This document shows, in pieces, positions 16,101-16,339 of a DNA stretch of 16,339 bases (its first letter is position 1; each line of letters begins with the position of its first letter). The notes beneath the pieces were generated by a model. That model was not told the DNA's origin. It worked only from the letters and a program-made list of their open reading frames with translations, and searched no databases. The position numbers and the translations under genes were made by a program. The stretch is from HOT-345 sp963531535 (GTDB lineage Bacteria > Patescibacteriota > Gracilibacteria > Absconditabacterales > Absconditicoccaceae), in assembly GCA_963531535.1 (NCBI GenBank), contig CAUSGX010000017.1:1-16339 (forward strand). The letters are read 5' to 3'.

Positions 16101-16339
16101 ATGAGGAAAATCTGACTTTGGTCTTTGGTCGTTGGAGTAGTAGTTTTAAGTGGCTGTGGAGTTTTACCGCAGGAGGAGGCGGTATTGAGTGGAGATGCCT
16201 TACAAACGGGGAGCGAAACAGAGCTCTCTCCAGCAGAAGCTTTGAGTTGAAAAGAGGCGAAGCTCACTCTTGCAGAAGTGCAGGCACAGACAGGAGATAC
16301 TACTCCGATTGTTGTAATCACGGAAGCGAATAGCGGAGC
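16101..16339 (+). CDS. Lipoprotein, tandem copy 2 (3' end outside window)
   Basis: The first 79 codons are visible. The signal peptide MRKIGLWSLVVGVVVLSGC has its lipidated Cys at 19. The following linker (VLPQEEAVLSGD, LSPAEALSGKEAKLTLAEV, QAQTGDTTPIVVITEANSG) matches copy 1 with a few substitutions. Residue 5 is UGA-Gly, where copy 1 has a CGA Arg codon. Without UGA recoding this gene would be stopped at codon 5. It is a recent duplicate of the gene at 15292. Confidence 0.8.

Larger units (their letters stand above)
671..16115. repeat. Dispersed 8-mer AAATCTGA / TCAGATTT (18 copies)
   Basis: AAATCTGA occurs at 1481, 1652, 2286, 2637, 3111, 5672, 5688, 5888, 6037, 6424, 10363 and 16108. TCAGATTT occurs at 671, 5602, 7404, 7959, 8271 and 10190. 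The flanks tend to extend it with A's before and a pyrimidine plus T after. Copies lie in genes and in gaps on both strands. None falls between 10371 and 16107, where the tandem paralogs lie. Confidence 0.6.

Noticed and set aside
1..16339. tRNA genes (especially tRNA-Gly UCA), CRISPR arrays, insertion sequences
   Set aside because: No cloverleaf with CCA-type acceptor or T-loop GTTCRA was seen in the gaps, no regularly spaced repeats with unique spacers, and no transposase motifs.

Overview
This window comes from a bacterium that reads UGA as glycine instead of stop (translation table 25). The organism is therefore almost certainly a Patescibacteria/CPR member of the Absconditabacteria (SR1) or Gracilibacteria (BD1-5). 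Read with the standard code, most genes look shattered. Read with UGA=Gly, every fragment joins into a full-length protein, and UGA falls on family-invariant glycines such as the first P-loop Gly of HflX and of the ClpB-type ATPase. Tandem paralogs swap UGA for GGN at aligned positions. All 14 gene ends seen are UAA (11) or UAG (3), never UGA. The sequence is A+T-rich, with short intergenic gaps.

Layout. (1) 2-1348: two tandem DUF3592-like membrane proteins. (2) 1402-2562, minus strand: the ribosome-associated GTPase HflX, converging on the DUF3592 pair at a shared bidirectional terminator. (3) 2781-6003: a large Aas-like lipid enzyme (acyltransferase, embedded ACP, acyl-ACP synthetase) followed closely by a small nucleoside-phosphorylase-like protein. 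(4) 6045-7334, minus strand: a ClpB-type protein that has only the second half of the M-domain and the second AAA+ module. (5) 7624-9240: a DeaD-type RNA helicase behind a structured leader. (6) 9241-9431: a gap with a perfect small hairpin and a REP-like palindrome. (7) 9432-10460: an exported DKNYY-like protein and a DUF333-like lipoprotein. (8) 10545-11489: thioredoxin reductase. (9) 11568-15186: three tandem exported DKNYY-like paralogs. (10) 15292-16339: two tandem lipoprotein paralogs, the second running off the window.

The genes fall into a housekeeping set (HflX, ClpB-like, DeaD, TrxB, lipid recycling) and an envelope/surface set expanded by tandem duplication (DUF3592 x2, DKNYY-like x3 plus a diverged one, lipoproteins x2). 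No transposase, integrase, CRISPR array, rRNA or tRNA was seen.

Three patterns go beyond the gene list. First, -35/-10 pairs spaced by exactly 16 bp lie about 25-50 nt (usually about 30) upstream of most starts, mostly without a Shine-Dalgarno sequence. Second, between co-directional genes the promoter -10 sits inside the loop or tip of a terminator-like hairpin, so one short element could end the upstream transcript and start the next. Four copies of one such element (ahead of 11568, 12835, 14062 and 15292) differ only by pair-preserving substitutions. Third, the 8-mer AAATCTGA occurs 18 times on the two strands, in genes (in at least two reading frames) and in gaps, which suggests a genome-wide DNA signal word.
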